A DNA stretch of 13,403 nt from Euperipatoides rowelli (GCA_003024985.2 PXIH01S0010698.1), one strand, 5' to 3'. Counted from the stretch's first letter, positions 1 through 8,997 are shown. The notes: generated from the letters alone by a model not told the origin. Translations and numbers: made by a program.

Positions 1-371
1 CGGGGGCACTATTTACGCCCCTGATTAAATTATTAATCATTGTCAATTAAACTAACACAGCCAAGTAATGGTTAAAATAATTTTATGAGAACTGAGCTAT
101 GCACCATAATTTATAAAGAAACCTATTGTTAATAATAAAAATACAGTAAAGTAGGCTAATAAAATACGTTTTAAAGTTTTCACTATAAATATTTGTAAGC
201 ACAGTGCTACTAGTATTAGAGTTTCAGGGACTACTTGACATGTAATAGCATCTGCTGGGCAAAGTATTAGTTGGTATCCTTAAAATGGGATTCACTCGTG
301 GATAGTAAGTACCTTTTATATGAAATTTTTGCCCATGGATGAGACAATAGACGGACCTGGTTGAGAGAGCA
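1..371. other. AT-rich DNA, nothing recognised
   Basis: I see no open frame of note, RNA gene or clear repeat in this stretch. It ends where the (TTA)n tail of the minus-strand LINE begins. Confidence 0.5.
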
Positions 372-373
372 TT

Positions 374-395
374 TTATTATTATTATTATTATTAT
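374..395. repeat. (TTA)n microsatellite, LINE tail
   Basis: There are about seven tandem TTA units on the plus strand, which are TAA units in the sense of the minus-strand LINE. They sit exactly at its 3' end and so are the element's tail rather than an independent microsatellite. Confidence 0.8.
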
Positions 396-401
396 GTTAC
401 G

Positions 402-407
402 TTTATT
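402..407 (-). promoter_or_regulatory. AATAAA polyadenylation-type hexamer of the LINE
   Basis: TTTATT on the plus strand reads AATAAA on the minus strand, a few bases upstream of the TAA tail. Confidence 0.4.
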
Positions 408-656
408 TATCCAATATATAACTATACAAGAAAATATATACAAACAAATTGTTGTATATATCTAAATATATACGGTAAGTAAAGGCATGACTCTCTAGCC
501 CAGGAGGATATGAGAATCATTTACAGAAATTTAGATTAGGAAATAATATGTTAAACTGAAAAAAAAAAAAATTAAAGTTCAAAGTTGAGAAAAAAAAAAT
601 ATGTACATGTATGCAGTATATAAACATAATTATATAAAAAACACAATTAATTATTT

Positions 657-1128
657 CTACTGATTGTTCAACACTCTAATCATGGATGGGATTGGTGAGT
701 TAAAATATCTCTTTGTTCGAATAAAATCACAATGAAAACCATTAGATCCTCTGGTACCATGACCAGAAATAATTCCGTTCGTTAAGGGTAAGAAGTGGTT
801 AAATCTTTTAAAAAAAGAATTAGCAAATTTTTTGAGCAATGAAGATCTTCTGTCAGATAAGGAAGATAAACCTGTAAACAAAAGAGCGCTGTTATGAATC
901 TTGTAGGATAATTTTTAGGGCTCTTTTTTGAACAATTTCATGGTCATCAGATTGAGCNTTGGTAATAGATGTGGACCANACTGGAGAACAATATTCTAAT
1001 GAGGGCCTGATAAAAGATGAGTAAATATGTAGTAATGATGAAGTGTCAAAACAGAGTCTTCGGAGTTTGTATAATATAAAAATTTTTCCTGACCCACTAA
1101 TATCTGAGTTACATACTACCCTTGCCAT
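657..1128 (-). pseudogene. LINE reverse transcriptase, C-terminal end, frameshifted
   Basis: Two adjacent minus-strand frames (1128-892 and 881-657) are one broken protein. The first carries residues typical of the region after the RT catalytic core in CR1/Jockey/I elements: LYKLRR, then FIRPSLEYCSP.W, then AQSDDHEIVQKRALKII. The second continues with ALLFTGLSSLSDRR, an RTKRYFNS-like block and IPSMIRVLN before a stop. The join lies at about 881-895, where the first frame ends in a stop and the conserved continuation is in another frame, so an indel separates them. The two Ns at 958 and 979 fall in the first part. The start codon at 1128 is probably not biological. No catalytic residues remain and the fragment cannot work. 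Confidence 0.75.
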
Positions 1129-1320
1129 TCTCAGATGTCATATTTTAAACCTGAACCTGACTCCATACTGGCTCTGTTCGATTCATATTACTAGGCTTTG
1201 GGTATTCCCAGACATTACATCTTTAACCCATACTTGACTCAACCCCATCTGAGTCATGTTCTAAGACTTTGATCACTCTCAGACATCATATTTTAACATG
1301 TACCTCACTCTGTATTTGGT
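1129..1320. repeat. Diverged tandem repeat, about 71-77 bp period, 2.5 copies
   Basis: Three units begin with a CTCAGA-like core (CAG at 1132, 1209 and 1280). Each is followed by a C/T-rich block of the form ATATTTTAAC...CTGACTC, and the first two units share a second block with GACTTTG/GGCTTTG near the end. Spacing is 77 then 71 bp and the third unit is partial. Identity by eye is roughly two thirds, so the array is old. It abuts the 5' edge of the minus-strand LINE. Confidence 0.5.
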
Positions 1321-1717
1321 TTCTACAAAAGAGTGCTGCATTTGGCAGTCCGGGGGGCGATTTTACTTTTGTGTTCCGCTGAGATTCAAAATGGCCACCA
1401 TTCATAAAAAAACTTGTTGGTGGCAAAATCACCATTAAAGCAGATATATATTTAAGAGAAACCTTCTTGGGTCAACTGATTTCCATATTTTATTGGAATG
1501 AGTGCCACCTACATATTAAACATTATGGTTTGGGATCCTTATGTAAAATGGTAGCCTATACGAATTCCATCTAAAATACTGTGTGTGGGATGTTTTTCAT
1601 AAAATTTGCAGAATTCAAAGACATTCTATATCAGGAAGAGTGATCTAATATTTCATTATTGATTCACTAAATAAACAACTCTATTTCAATATTGATCATT
1701 ATTTTTTTTAAGCATTC
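1321..1717. other. Intergenic DNA, nothing recognised
   Basis: I find no convincing gene or known repeat. It includes a short GC-rich patch near 1350-1400 and inverted GCCACC/GGTGGC words near 1395-1430, too short to interpret. It ends at the left target-site duplication of the SINE. Confidence 0.4.
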
Positions 1718-1735
1718 AAAACATTTAAAACATTT
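1718..1735. repeat. Left target-site duplication of SINE
   Basis: The 18-bp word AAAACATTTAAAACATTT recurs exactly at 2172-2189, directly after a poly(A) run. The word is itself two copies of AAAACATTT, so some slippage is possible. Confidence 0.6.
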
Positions 1736-1739
1736 AACC

Positions 1740-1825
1740 GTATGGTAGGGTGGTAGGGATCGAGTGGATAAGGAACTCCACTCGGCACTACGATGGCTAA
1801 GCTTGCCGCCAGTTCGAATCCGGGG
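1740..1825 (+). promoter_or_regulatory. SINE tRNA-like head with pol III A and B boxes
   Basis: The B box is AGTTCGAATCC at 1811-1821, one base from the GGTTCGANTCC consensus. An A-box-like sequence ending in CGAGTGG lies at about 1755-1767 and is followed by ATAAGG. The gap of about 43 bp between the boxes and the GAGTGGATAAGG wording resemble class II (Ser/Leu-type) tRNAs. It is not an intact tRNA gene: the acceptor stem does not close and the downstream sequence is SINE body. Confidence 0.72.
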
Positions 1826-1966
1826 AAATCTTCATTCCCTGGATTAAATGGATTTAAGAAATATATGATCCTTCCATGTGATTCGGTGTGTAAAAGTATA
1901 AAATAAATGTTCTAAATGTTTTTCTAAGCATTTGTTATTACAATGTAAAGTTATGTAAAATTTATT

Positions 1967-1983
1967 AAATAAAATTCATTTTG
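1967..1983. repeat. 17-bp direct repeat inside SINE, copy 1
   Basis: AAATAAAATTCATTTTG recurs exactly at 2119-2135. Both copies lie in the SINE body, 152 bp apart. Confidence 0.6.
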
Positions 1984-2118
1984 TTGGTCTTTCTATATAA
2001 GCTAATTCTGAATTACTTTATAATGTTTTCACTAATGAATATTGGAGTGGTTTTTTAATTATAAATGATGTTGATAATAATGTAATTTTTTGAATAAAGA
2101 TGGTTTACTATAAAAATA

Positions 2119-2135
2119 AAATAAAATTCATTTTG
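2119..2135. repeat. 17-bp direct repeat inside SINE, copy 2
   Basis: This is the second exact copy of the word at 1967-1983. Confidence 0.6.
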
Positions 2136-2171
2136 CTTTCTTCTCTGTGAGAAGGAAATTTATTTAAAAAA

Positions 2172-2189
2172 AAAACATTTAAAACATTT
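2172..2189. repeat. Right target-site duplication of SINE
   Basis: Exact match to 1718-1735, immediately after the SINE A-tail. The first bases are shared with the A-run, so the true duplication could be a few bases shorter. Confidence 0.6.
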
Positions 2190-2539
2190 TATTTATTTTT
2201 AAAGCATAATATACAAAAAAAAATTAAATAGGTCACAAATAATTTTTTGATTTATTATACAGAAAATAATATTATGTAGGTTTGAAATTGTTCCAAATTT
2301 TTTCTACTCTAATCATCATCTATGTTATATATAAAAAAAAAAAACTTTTAGTTAACTTGGCCAATCATTATGTCCACATTTATCCACGAAGAGTTCCATA
2401 TTTAAATATTTTAATGTCATACTGGTAGGAAATGCTAAGTTCCTGCCATACAAAATTTTTTGGTGTGAGCATCAGACTTTGAAAAGTTTTGATACGCCAT
2501 AGTTTCCATTGGCAACAAAGCATAAACAACACACAAAGC
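2190..2539. other. AT-rich spacer, nothing recognised
   Basis: Low-complexity AT-rich sequence with several A-runs. The truncated 5' edge of the host LINE must lie near its right end, but I cannot place it to the base. Confidence 0.4.
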
Positions 2540-2860
2540 CAAATCCTTTTTCTGTCATTATTTTATTCAATAAATTCTCTATAGCGTCTGCTATTACTTT
2601 CAATCCAGTTTTCTTTTCCGATTTATATATTGATGCTTTTTCCTTATTTCATAATTTCACAATTGAGAATTTCTTACATTCAAATCTCATTTTGTTCAGG
2701 CCCTTTTGGACTTTAATTATCAATCTAAGCCTAAGGCTTCACAACATATGTCTAACTTGCAGGATTTAATGAATGCTTTGAAAAATATTGACAGCACCCA
2801 AATTTCTTTTTACAGGAACTGTCAGAGGGAATTCAATTTTTTTATCTCATCAGAGAGACC

Positions 2861-2888
2861 GGGAGCAGGTGCACGGGAGCAGGTGCAC
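2861..2888. repeat. Exact 14-bp tandem duplication
   Basis: GGGAGCAGGTGCAC occurs twice in direct succession (2861-2874 and 2875-2888) inside the linker region of the host LINE, in a locally GC-rich patch. It is probably a slippage duplication. Confidence 0.85.
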
Positions 2889-3453
2889 CTTCTGCGAGGA
2901 AAATAGTTGCCTCCAGGCAACAGATATCAACTTTATCAACTTCGTTTTTTTAACAAAATTTCATCTCCGCCTTGGGCTTTATTTTTGATGGGCAGGATAA
3001 CCTCATGGGACTTCCTATGCTTCAGCATATTTTTCAGTATTTTACAAGTGTTTTTTCTTATTTTGAAACTTGTCATGTGGAGTATTACTGCACTGTCACC
3101 TTTCCCATTCACACTGACCTGCATTCATAAGGACAATTTCATAATTACTGCAAAGGACATCTATGAGGCCTTGACACAACTGAATTTACACAGTTAACCT
3201 GGGCCTGATTTGTTGAAAGTTTCCTTTTTTAAGTTACTTCAACACATCATTGTCCCTAATTTACTTACACTTTATAATCTTTGGTGTCACACTCCTTTTC
3301 AGATCAGTTTTTTATTCATTCCTATCTTTTATTACATCACAAGAGGGACTTAGATTCTGATGTGAGGTTGTACTTATCCCGTACACGGCCAATTAACGTC
3401 TCGAAAGCCAAGACACAAAGATCTTCGCTCTAATTCTCAATAATTGGCTTAAT

Positions 3454-4730
3454 TTGCTCTTACCGACCACTTTGTCACCTTTTCATTTTGGCATCAAGAC
3501 CTTTACAATACATACACCTATAAATGTTTTACAACAGGGCCTGTATTTTGTGTGTAAGCACCGACTGAGTGATATTGCCATCATCTTCCTCAACATTCAT
3601 AAGGCATTCAATTTCATGAGCCACCATTATCTTGCATCCAGAATCATTCACTATTTTGGGAGCTCAGCGTTATTGCATGGATTGATAAACTATTTTTCTA
3701 ACAAATTTGTCTCCATAAAGTATCATGGTCGATTGCATTATTCCTTTCCCATGAAGAGGGAGATCACACAGGGATCCCCCTTAAGCACAAATCTTTTTGC
3801 CATCTATATGGACAGGTTGTTGCTTGACTTAAATGTTTTGCCCGCAGACATCTGGAATCCATCTTTGAATTCCAAGGTATCTGTGCTTTCATACGTGGAC
3901 GATTTAATGGTATTAGTCNATGGTCATCATCATCATGTGCCTAGGGTGCTCCAGCTCCCGGACATTTTTTCTCAGAAAACTGGTTCAGTTTTCAATGCCA
4001 ATAAGACGCATATATGGTATCCATTCCTCAAGCAGACCGACCATCATTATAATGTGGCTCTTCCAGGGACCTTTTTGGGTTTCCCTTTTCCATACTTGGG
4101 GATCATGGTGAAGCGAGTCCTTCAAGAATGTGTCTTGGCAATATTTCAACAGGCGGTGTTGGTCTTAAAGGGCAAGTCGTTATTGTTGCTCATGCAGGTA
4201 AAAATTATCAATGTGTACCTCTTTCCCATAGTCTATTATTATGTACCTCATGTGGTATTTAACAAATCTTTTGGCAATTATTTATACACTCTAGTGCATC
4301 GCATCTTGTGGGGGACACATTTAGTGCCTGTTTCAAGGCGACATCTTTCTTTACCATTTAGGCATGAGGACTTGGTTTGCATGACCTTGACCATCTCACT
4401 TCAGTAATTCGAGCTAACCACTTTTTATCCTACATTTAATATGCGCAATACCTCAATGATGCATTGGAGGTGGAGCCTACGAACACCCGATCACTGTACC
4501 ACGATGAGCCCACTTTGTTGACTGTTCTATGATTGATCTACCAGGACCTCATGGATACCTTTGACCATCGGGTTGCTACTAAATTTAATTACAAGGCCTT
4601 CTCAAACATTTTGGACCAGGACTATATTTCACCTCGTGAAATGCTATGGATGCTTCTAATGGTACCCTGTCTGAAGATAAGCAATGTGACTAGCCATACA
4701 GAGTATCACCAAATCGCAGTCAAGATCTGA
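3454..4730 (+). pseudogene. Reverse transcriptase of host LINE, inactive
   Basis: The main open frame (3454-4407) is the RT core of an APE-type LINE and lacks a plausible native start, because the protein continues upstream in other frames. The motif A region reads FLNIHKAFNFM at about 3586-3618, where LDISKAFD is expected; both aspartates (3592-3594, 3610-3612) are Asn, so a metal-binding residue is lost. Motif B is QGSPLS at 3769-3786. Motif C is YVDD at 3892-3903. A TGSVFNANKTHIW block follows, as in the guest. GTHLVPVSRRHLSLPF leads into a frameshift at about 4370, after which the C-terminal region continues in the frame of 4371 to 4730 with two stops. An N lies at 3919. It is a dead copy although the RT core is open for 317 codons. 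Confidence 0.82.
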
Positions 4731-4987
4731 TGCTGATGATATTAAACATTTTAAACTTGATTCAAATGTTACAGTGGGTATGCTGTTGCATTCTGAGCAG
4801 CTGGTGCACCTGAGTCATCAATTAAAAGGTGATCCCATTAACAGATAACCCAATAATGGAAGCATATCTTAAAGTCTGTCTTTTGTTGGGNTATTTTCAG
4901 CTTATATATCTCAAGGAGGTGATAAAGGAAATTTATGTAATGAAATGTTATCTTTCATTATACTGTAAAATATGTGTTCTGCAGTTT

Positions 4988-5014
4988 TGTTTCACATGTG
5001 GAGAAGATGAGTGA
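4988..5014 (+). pseudogene. Half zinc-knuckle CFTCGEDE, possible ORF1 relic of guest LINE
   Basis: The frame 4829-5014 ends in CFTCGEDE (Cys codons at 4988-4990 and 4997-4999) before TGA. CFxCGEDxH is the first half of many retroelement zinc knuckles. The expected His and third Cys are not in frame, although a Cys codon lies just downstream in a shifted frame. If the nested-insertion model is right, this lies in the guest upstream of its endonuclease and could be the tail of an ORF1. Otherwise it could be the C-terminal CCHC of the host LINE. The match is short and may be chance. Confidence 0.3.
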
Positions 5015-5519
5015 TTGCCTTCAATGGGTATGGTTGGCTGGTCACTCTAGTGGTAATTATAATCTGTGCCTCCATGTTAACTCACTATCAGGTATTTTAG
5101 TTATTATGTTTGTTGACATGCCATTGGTAAATTATGTAACTTGCCTGTTAATGTTTGCTTTAATTTGATTATCATGGTATTTCACTTTCAAGTTATGCTA
5201 ATCTATGTTGATGTTTTGAGGGTGCTGCTATGTAAATGTTGTGTCCATTATCAGGGCGATGGCTGCTGGGTATAGTAATTTAACTGAAAATGTTAAAATG
5301 TTTATCGGCACGTTTGGTGATGTGTAGGTGTATTCCTTGACAAATTATTTTATTTGGGTTATATTTTTTATTAGATGTTGTATTTACATGTACCTTTTGA
5401 TAACATTAATGTTGGTTGTGAATTTTGTATTTACTTCTTTGATATTGCTGCAAGTTTTTCATGCTCCCTATTTTGTGTTTTTTTTAGCTCTAGGCATCTA
5501 AATCCAGTTATATCTACTA
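5015..5519. other. Upstream region of guest LINE, nothing recognised
   Basis: About 500 bp of AT-rich sequence, with no convincing frame, precede the endonuclease start. It is probably guest untranslated or inter-ORF sequence. No poly(A) or LINE 3' motif marks an element end here. Confidence 0.4.
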
Positions 5520-6205
5520 ATGGCACTTGACAGCAATTCTGTCAATCTCACTTCTATTACTATTCAAAGGCTAAACAGTTTTGCCAAAAAGAAGCAGTTG
5601 TATGAATATAATATCAAAAATCCTATCGGTATATTATTTGTGCAGGAGACCAAGTTAAAGTGACAAAACAAGTCTGGTCTGGAATTTTTTGAAAAGTATT
5701 TTTATGTATTTCAAGTCAGGGCCGTGACTTCCAAGAGAGGCACTTGTATAATGATTGACAAGACATAGGGCATTAATGATATTAGTATTATTAAGGTTCA
5801 TGATAGATAAATTGTGTTTGAATGTTTTTTTCAGGGTGCCAAGACCGTATTTATAAATTATTATGCCCCAAATAGTCTAATCGTGAATAGTCTTAACTAA
5901 GGAGTTATTATCTTACATTCCTAATGATTGCGTTCAATTGCTCCTCGCCCGGAGACTTAAACTTAATGGATTCAACTAAATTACCTGAGTTGACCTCTTT
6001 TATATCTGCTCATGGCCTCCAGGATGCTGCAGCAGTGATGGGTATGCAACATCTCCCCACTCACTTCTCGGCCATCTCCAATAGGCTCAATTATCTTTTT
6101 TATAAAATGATTTATTATAAATTACATTCTTATACTGTAAAGCCCATATCTTTCTCAGATCATGCTGTTTTGTTGTTTGAATTTTTTCTCATAATAATCA
6201 TTTAG
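5520..6205 (+). pseudogene. APE-type endonuclease domain of guest LINE, broken
   Basis: The ATG at 5520-5522 starts a frame that reads as the N-terminal endonuclease that nicks target DNA for target-primed reverse transcription. Motifs in order are VQETK (5640-5654), NYYAPN (5856-5873), GDLN for GDFN (5951-5962), Thr-His (6059-6064), SNRLNYLF (6077-6100) where S.RLDYIF is usual, so the catalytic Asp is Asn, and SDH (6155-6163). In-frame stops are at 5661, 5766, 5808 and 5898. The frame then shifts twice, first to ELLSYIPNDCVQLLLA (from 5902) and then to GDLN (ORF from 5924). Motif order and spacing match APE-type LINE endonucleases. It is inactive. Confidence 0.8.
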
Positions 6206-6335
6206 TCAATGTGTATGTAAAGGATCGAGCTCATCCTTTTCTACATTCCTCTTTTCAGTATTGCATAAATGACAGATCTATTATTTATATAAACGCCAAT
6301 AGATATTTATTTGTCGATAATTTTCAGCTTATTGA

Positions 6336-8831
6336 TTGTTTTTTATTCAAAGCTACAATGCCTCGTTAACCTTAGAAGTCCTTTTCACTTGGAAACGTAG
6401 GTTGAATTCTGACATTTTTGAGAAACAATGCTATATTGACGCTATGAACAATATTGATAACATCAGAATACTATTTTATCTCAGGTGTAAGAATCAGTTG
6501 TTGGAGTTAATGGCAGAAAAATATATGGTTAATTCAATTCTGTTTCAAAGACAGCTGATTTCATCTTCCAGTGAACTGAAATACCTGGCACTCATTAAAA
6601 TTTTCAATAAACAGAAATCCGTATCATTTGAATTTATCAAAGATGGATCCGATTACTTAAGGGGGCCTCAGCTCATACAGAAATTACTTGATCACATTTA
6701 TTTAATTTATGATGACGCTAAATTAATGTCACATGCTTTGACTTTGTTATTGATGCCAATCATCCTGACTACAATTTTGACATTGATGAAGGATTAATTA
6801 TTGAGGCATTAAAATCGATGAATAAAAATAGTACCCCTGGGCCTGACATGATATCCTTTCAATTATTTCAGACATTGGACCATGTCTTTATCCCCATTTG
6901 AGCTAAGATGCCTTCTGAATTAATTAATCAACCACATTTTTATAACCCCTTATATCGTCCTATATAATATTTTTTCCTAAGAGGAATATTGAGGTCAATG
7001 TAAATAGTAACCTAAATTATTACAGGCCAATCAACGTACAAGACTTTGAGTCTAAGCTATTCGCTAAGATACTCAACAATCAAATTGCATTAGTCTTACC
7101 TAAAATTCTATCTCCCTTTCAATTTTCCTTGAAAGGAAGAATATTCACACAGCCTTGCTTTTGTTACAAGCCATTGGTCATGTCAAGTCATATAAGTTCA
7201 AAAATGCAGTCAATGTTTTTTTAGATATATCAAAAGCCTTTGATAAGGTAAATCATACTTATCTTGCCGAACAAACTATAAAGTTTTTTGGGCAGTCTAA
7301 TGTTGTTTGAGGGCTGTTTAGCTATCTGGCTAATAAAAGAGTGTTATTGAAGCATACGGCTGCCTTATAGGATGCTATTGTGTTGAGAAAAGATATCACT
7401 CAGGGCTCTCCCCTGAGCACCAGTTTGTTCACCATTTGCATATATAGCTTAATTATGCAGTTAAATGCCTCCAAATTGTGGGTGCATTTTGATTTTATGG
7501 ATATTGAAGTGACTGCATTGCTTATGTGGATAACATTGTCTTGAAGGTTAAAAGAAGTCTGCCATACATTTTTTCTTTAGTCAACAAGTTTTCTACTCAG
7601 ACTGGTTCTATTTTCAATGAAAAAAACGCCTGTCTGGCTACCTTATGAAGATCGCATTGAACTAAATTATTCTAATGTAAGACCTACTAAAATTTTGGAT
7701 CTATGTTTTCCTTTTGAAGGATGCACTTTGCGTTGGAGAGTACAAAATATGTTGATTGAAAGCTTAGGTCTAGTGGCTCTTAAATTTAGAATAAATATTT
7801 ATCCCTAAAAACGTGGCAACAATAATCAACACCTTGTTAATACCTAAAATAAATTACTTTATTCCACAAGTCATATTTACTAAAGGTTTTCTGTATAATT
7901 TGTAATAAACTTTTATGGAGAACCAAGTTGGTTACAATTTCTCATAAAATGTTGTTTTTGTCTTTAAAATATGGTGGCATAGGCCTTCATGATATGAATG
8001 TTATATTAAATTTCATTAGAGCAAATGCTTGGATATCCTATTTCTTTTTTTGTAGTTACATCGGTAATCTATAACGATACTCCTCCTCTTGTAGCTTGCA
8101 CATCTGTGCTGTATCCGCTGAACTTTGCATTCATGGAAGTTAGAGACACTGTCAATAATAATATTGTCTAAATTTTCATATCAAGTATACCATGCTAAGA
8201 TGCTGGAATGGTTTGTGCCTGATCCCATAGGTATTGTCCCTTTGGAGGCATGTTCATAGATATTTTGCTGTGTTGCTTATTGCACCAAACCTCTATGACT
8301 ATGCATAGGCATAAGTACATGGGGTTCATTTTTCCTTGGATATTTAGTGTTGAAGTACAATATGATCATGGGCACATAGTGTTGGTTTTGTCACCATGAG
8401 GATGAGATGAATCATTTGCTGTTTAAGTGTAGCTACTTCTCTGATTTAAGAGCCTTTTTGGTAAAATATTCTGGCTAGAATTTGAATATTATTCTTACAT
8501 TATTTTTGGTGGTTTTACAGCTGAGAGATGTAGGTTGGTTCATAATCTACATCTCTCAGCTGTAAAACCACAAAACATAATGTTCATAATCTATTATTCA
8601 TTTATAATATGGAAGATACAAAACTTGTGGACTTTTCAAAACATGAAGATGCAACCTAGGCACTATTTGCTTTCAGAGCTTAACAAATTTTATAAAAAGG
8701 ATTATCTAATTTTGCCCTTTAAAGTGTTTACTAGGAAGTTGGCCAACACCTATGTTGGCAATTTTGTCTCTGCATTTTATTTTTGCGTGGTCATTGGCTG
8801 CTTTCTAATTTATTTCTGTTGTGTATTTTGA
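6336..8831 (+). pseudogene. Linker, reverse transcriptase and C-terminus of guest LINE, broken
   Basis: The linker is open from 6336 to 6797. After a frameshift, EALKSMNKNSTPGPD carries PGPD at 6836-6847. NYYRPINVQDFESKLFAKIL lies near 7017-7077 (RT block 1). Motif A is FLDISKAFD with both Asp intact (7224-7226 and 7242-7244). Motif B is QGSPLS at 7401-7418. Motif C is IAYVDN at about 7517-7534, so the second Asp of YVDD is Asn. TGSIFNEK and KTPVWLPYEDRIEL (7617 onward) follow. LLWRTKLVTIS and GGIGLHDM lie near 7910-8000. RYFAVLLIAPNLYDY precedes CWFCHHEDEMNHLLFKC (8380-8430), a CX2CX7HX4C motif. The frame is broken by many stops and shifts. A fold-back insertion at about 8538-8581 disrupts the end. 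Confidence 0.82.
8497..8583. repeat. Inverted repeat, 36-bp arms, 15-bp spacer
   Basis: Arms 8497-8532 and 8548-8583 pair with 34 of 36 matches. The inner 24 bp (8509-8532 with 8548-8571) are perfect. GTTCATAATCTA occurs in the spacer (8538-8549) and again just past the right arm (8582-8593), 44 bp apart. The left side, but not the inverted copy, aligns with the homologous place in the host LINE (about 9260-9300), so the 44 bp are an insertion private to the guest. Confidence 0.9.
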
Positions 8832-8991
8832 TTAAACTGTTTTGATTACTAGGTTTATTTCCTTTGAAGCTATCTCATCTCATTGCATATGTATTTTGCT
8901 GTAAGGTATATGCTTACTTTTTATTGTGAATTAGATGTGATTTTTCTTAATTGTGTGAATTAAATTATATTAAAAGAGTGCAATTCCCTTT
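8832..8991 (+). other. 3' untranslated end of guest LINE
   Basis: AT-rich tail sequence after the last coding block. It ends in GAGTGCAATTCCCTTT and a run of seven A. The same terminal word ends the host LINE at about 9922-9936. Confidence 0.6.
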
Positions 8992-8997
8992 AAAAAA

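Larger units (their letters stand above)
372..1128 (-). mobile_element. 5'-truncated LINE 3' end, CR1/Jockey/I-like, (TAA)n tail
   Basis: Read on the minus strand, this is the end of a non-LTR retrotransposon: the C-terminal part of the reverse-transcriptase protein (1128 to 657), a 3' untranslated region of about 250 bp with several A-runs, an AATAAA hexamer (plus positions 402-407) and a terminal (TAA)n tract (374-395). The element lacks its endonuclease and the catalytic RT motifs, so it is 5'-truncated. The 5' edge is uncertain. Recognisable protein begins near 1087 and the stretch from there to 1128 may be flank. A TAA-type tail is seen in I-like elements, while the protein resembles the CR1/Jockey/I group generally, so I do not fix the clade. 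Confidence 0.72.
1736..2171 (+). mobile_element. tRNA-derived SINE, apparently complete
   Basis: The element runs from a tRNA-like head (about 1740-1825) through an AT-rich body of about 340 bp to a poly(A) run at about 2166-2175. An exact 18-bp direct repeat lies on both sides. Promoter head at one end, A-tail at the other and target-site duplications outside are the hallmarks of LINE-mobilised SINE insertion. The body contains a 17-bp direct repeat (1967-1983 and 2119-2135, 152 bp apart), which may mean internal duplication or a composite body. The last bases before the A-tail faintly resemble the 3' end of the LINEs further right. I do not recognise the family. Confidence 0.68.
2540..4735 (+). 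mobile_element. Host LINE, left half (EN end, linker, RT), split by guest LINE
   Basis: This segment aligns block by block, as protein, with the guest LINE downstream. An EN terminus FNPVFFSDL matches guest KPISFSDH. A linker block DGQDNLMGLPMLQHI (frame from about 2988) matches guest DGSDYLRGPQLIQKL. PGPD lies at 3198-3209, RPINV near 3390, and the RT core at 3454-4407. After a frameshift near 4370, GLHDLDHLTSVIRANHFLSYI-type sequence matches guest GLHDMNVILNFIRANAWISYF. Coding similarity stops at about 4730-4735, the point where the right-hand fragment at 8999 begins. It is 5'-truncated inside the endonuclease; the left edge near 2540 is approximate. Confidence 0.75.

Noticed and set aside
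1043-1237. Plus-strand ORF of 64 codons
   Set aside because: It overlaps the minus-strand LINE protein and the tandem repeat, with no coding features of its own.
1740-1825. Functional tRNA gene
   Set aside because: The boxes are present but the acceptor stem does not close and a SINE body with A-tail follows.
2936-3124. Minus-strand ORF of 62 codons
   Set aside because: It lies antisense to the LINE linker, where the plus strand aligns with the guest protein.
3922-3936. Run of His codons (GHHHH) after YVDD
   Set aside because: It follows the N at 3919 within a decayed LINE. A CAT repeat from slippage is the simplest reading, not a metal site.
8535-8831. ORF of 98 codons as a separate gene
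   Set aside because: Its start lies inside the fold-back insertion and the rest is the C-terminal region of the guest LINE.
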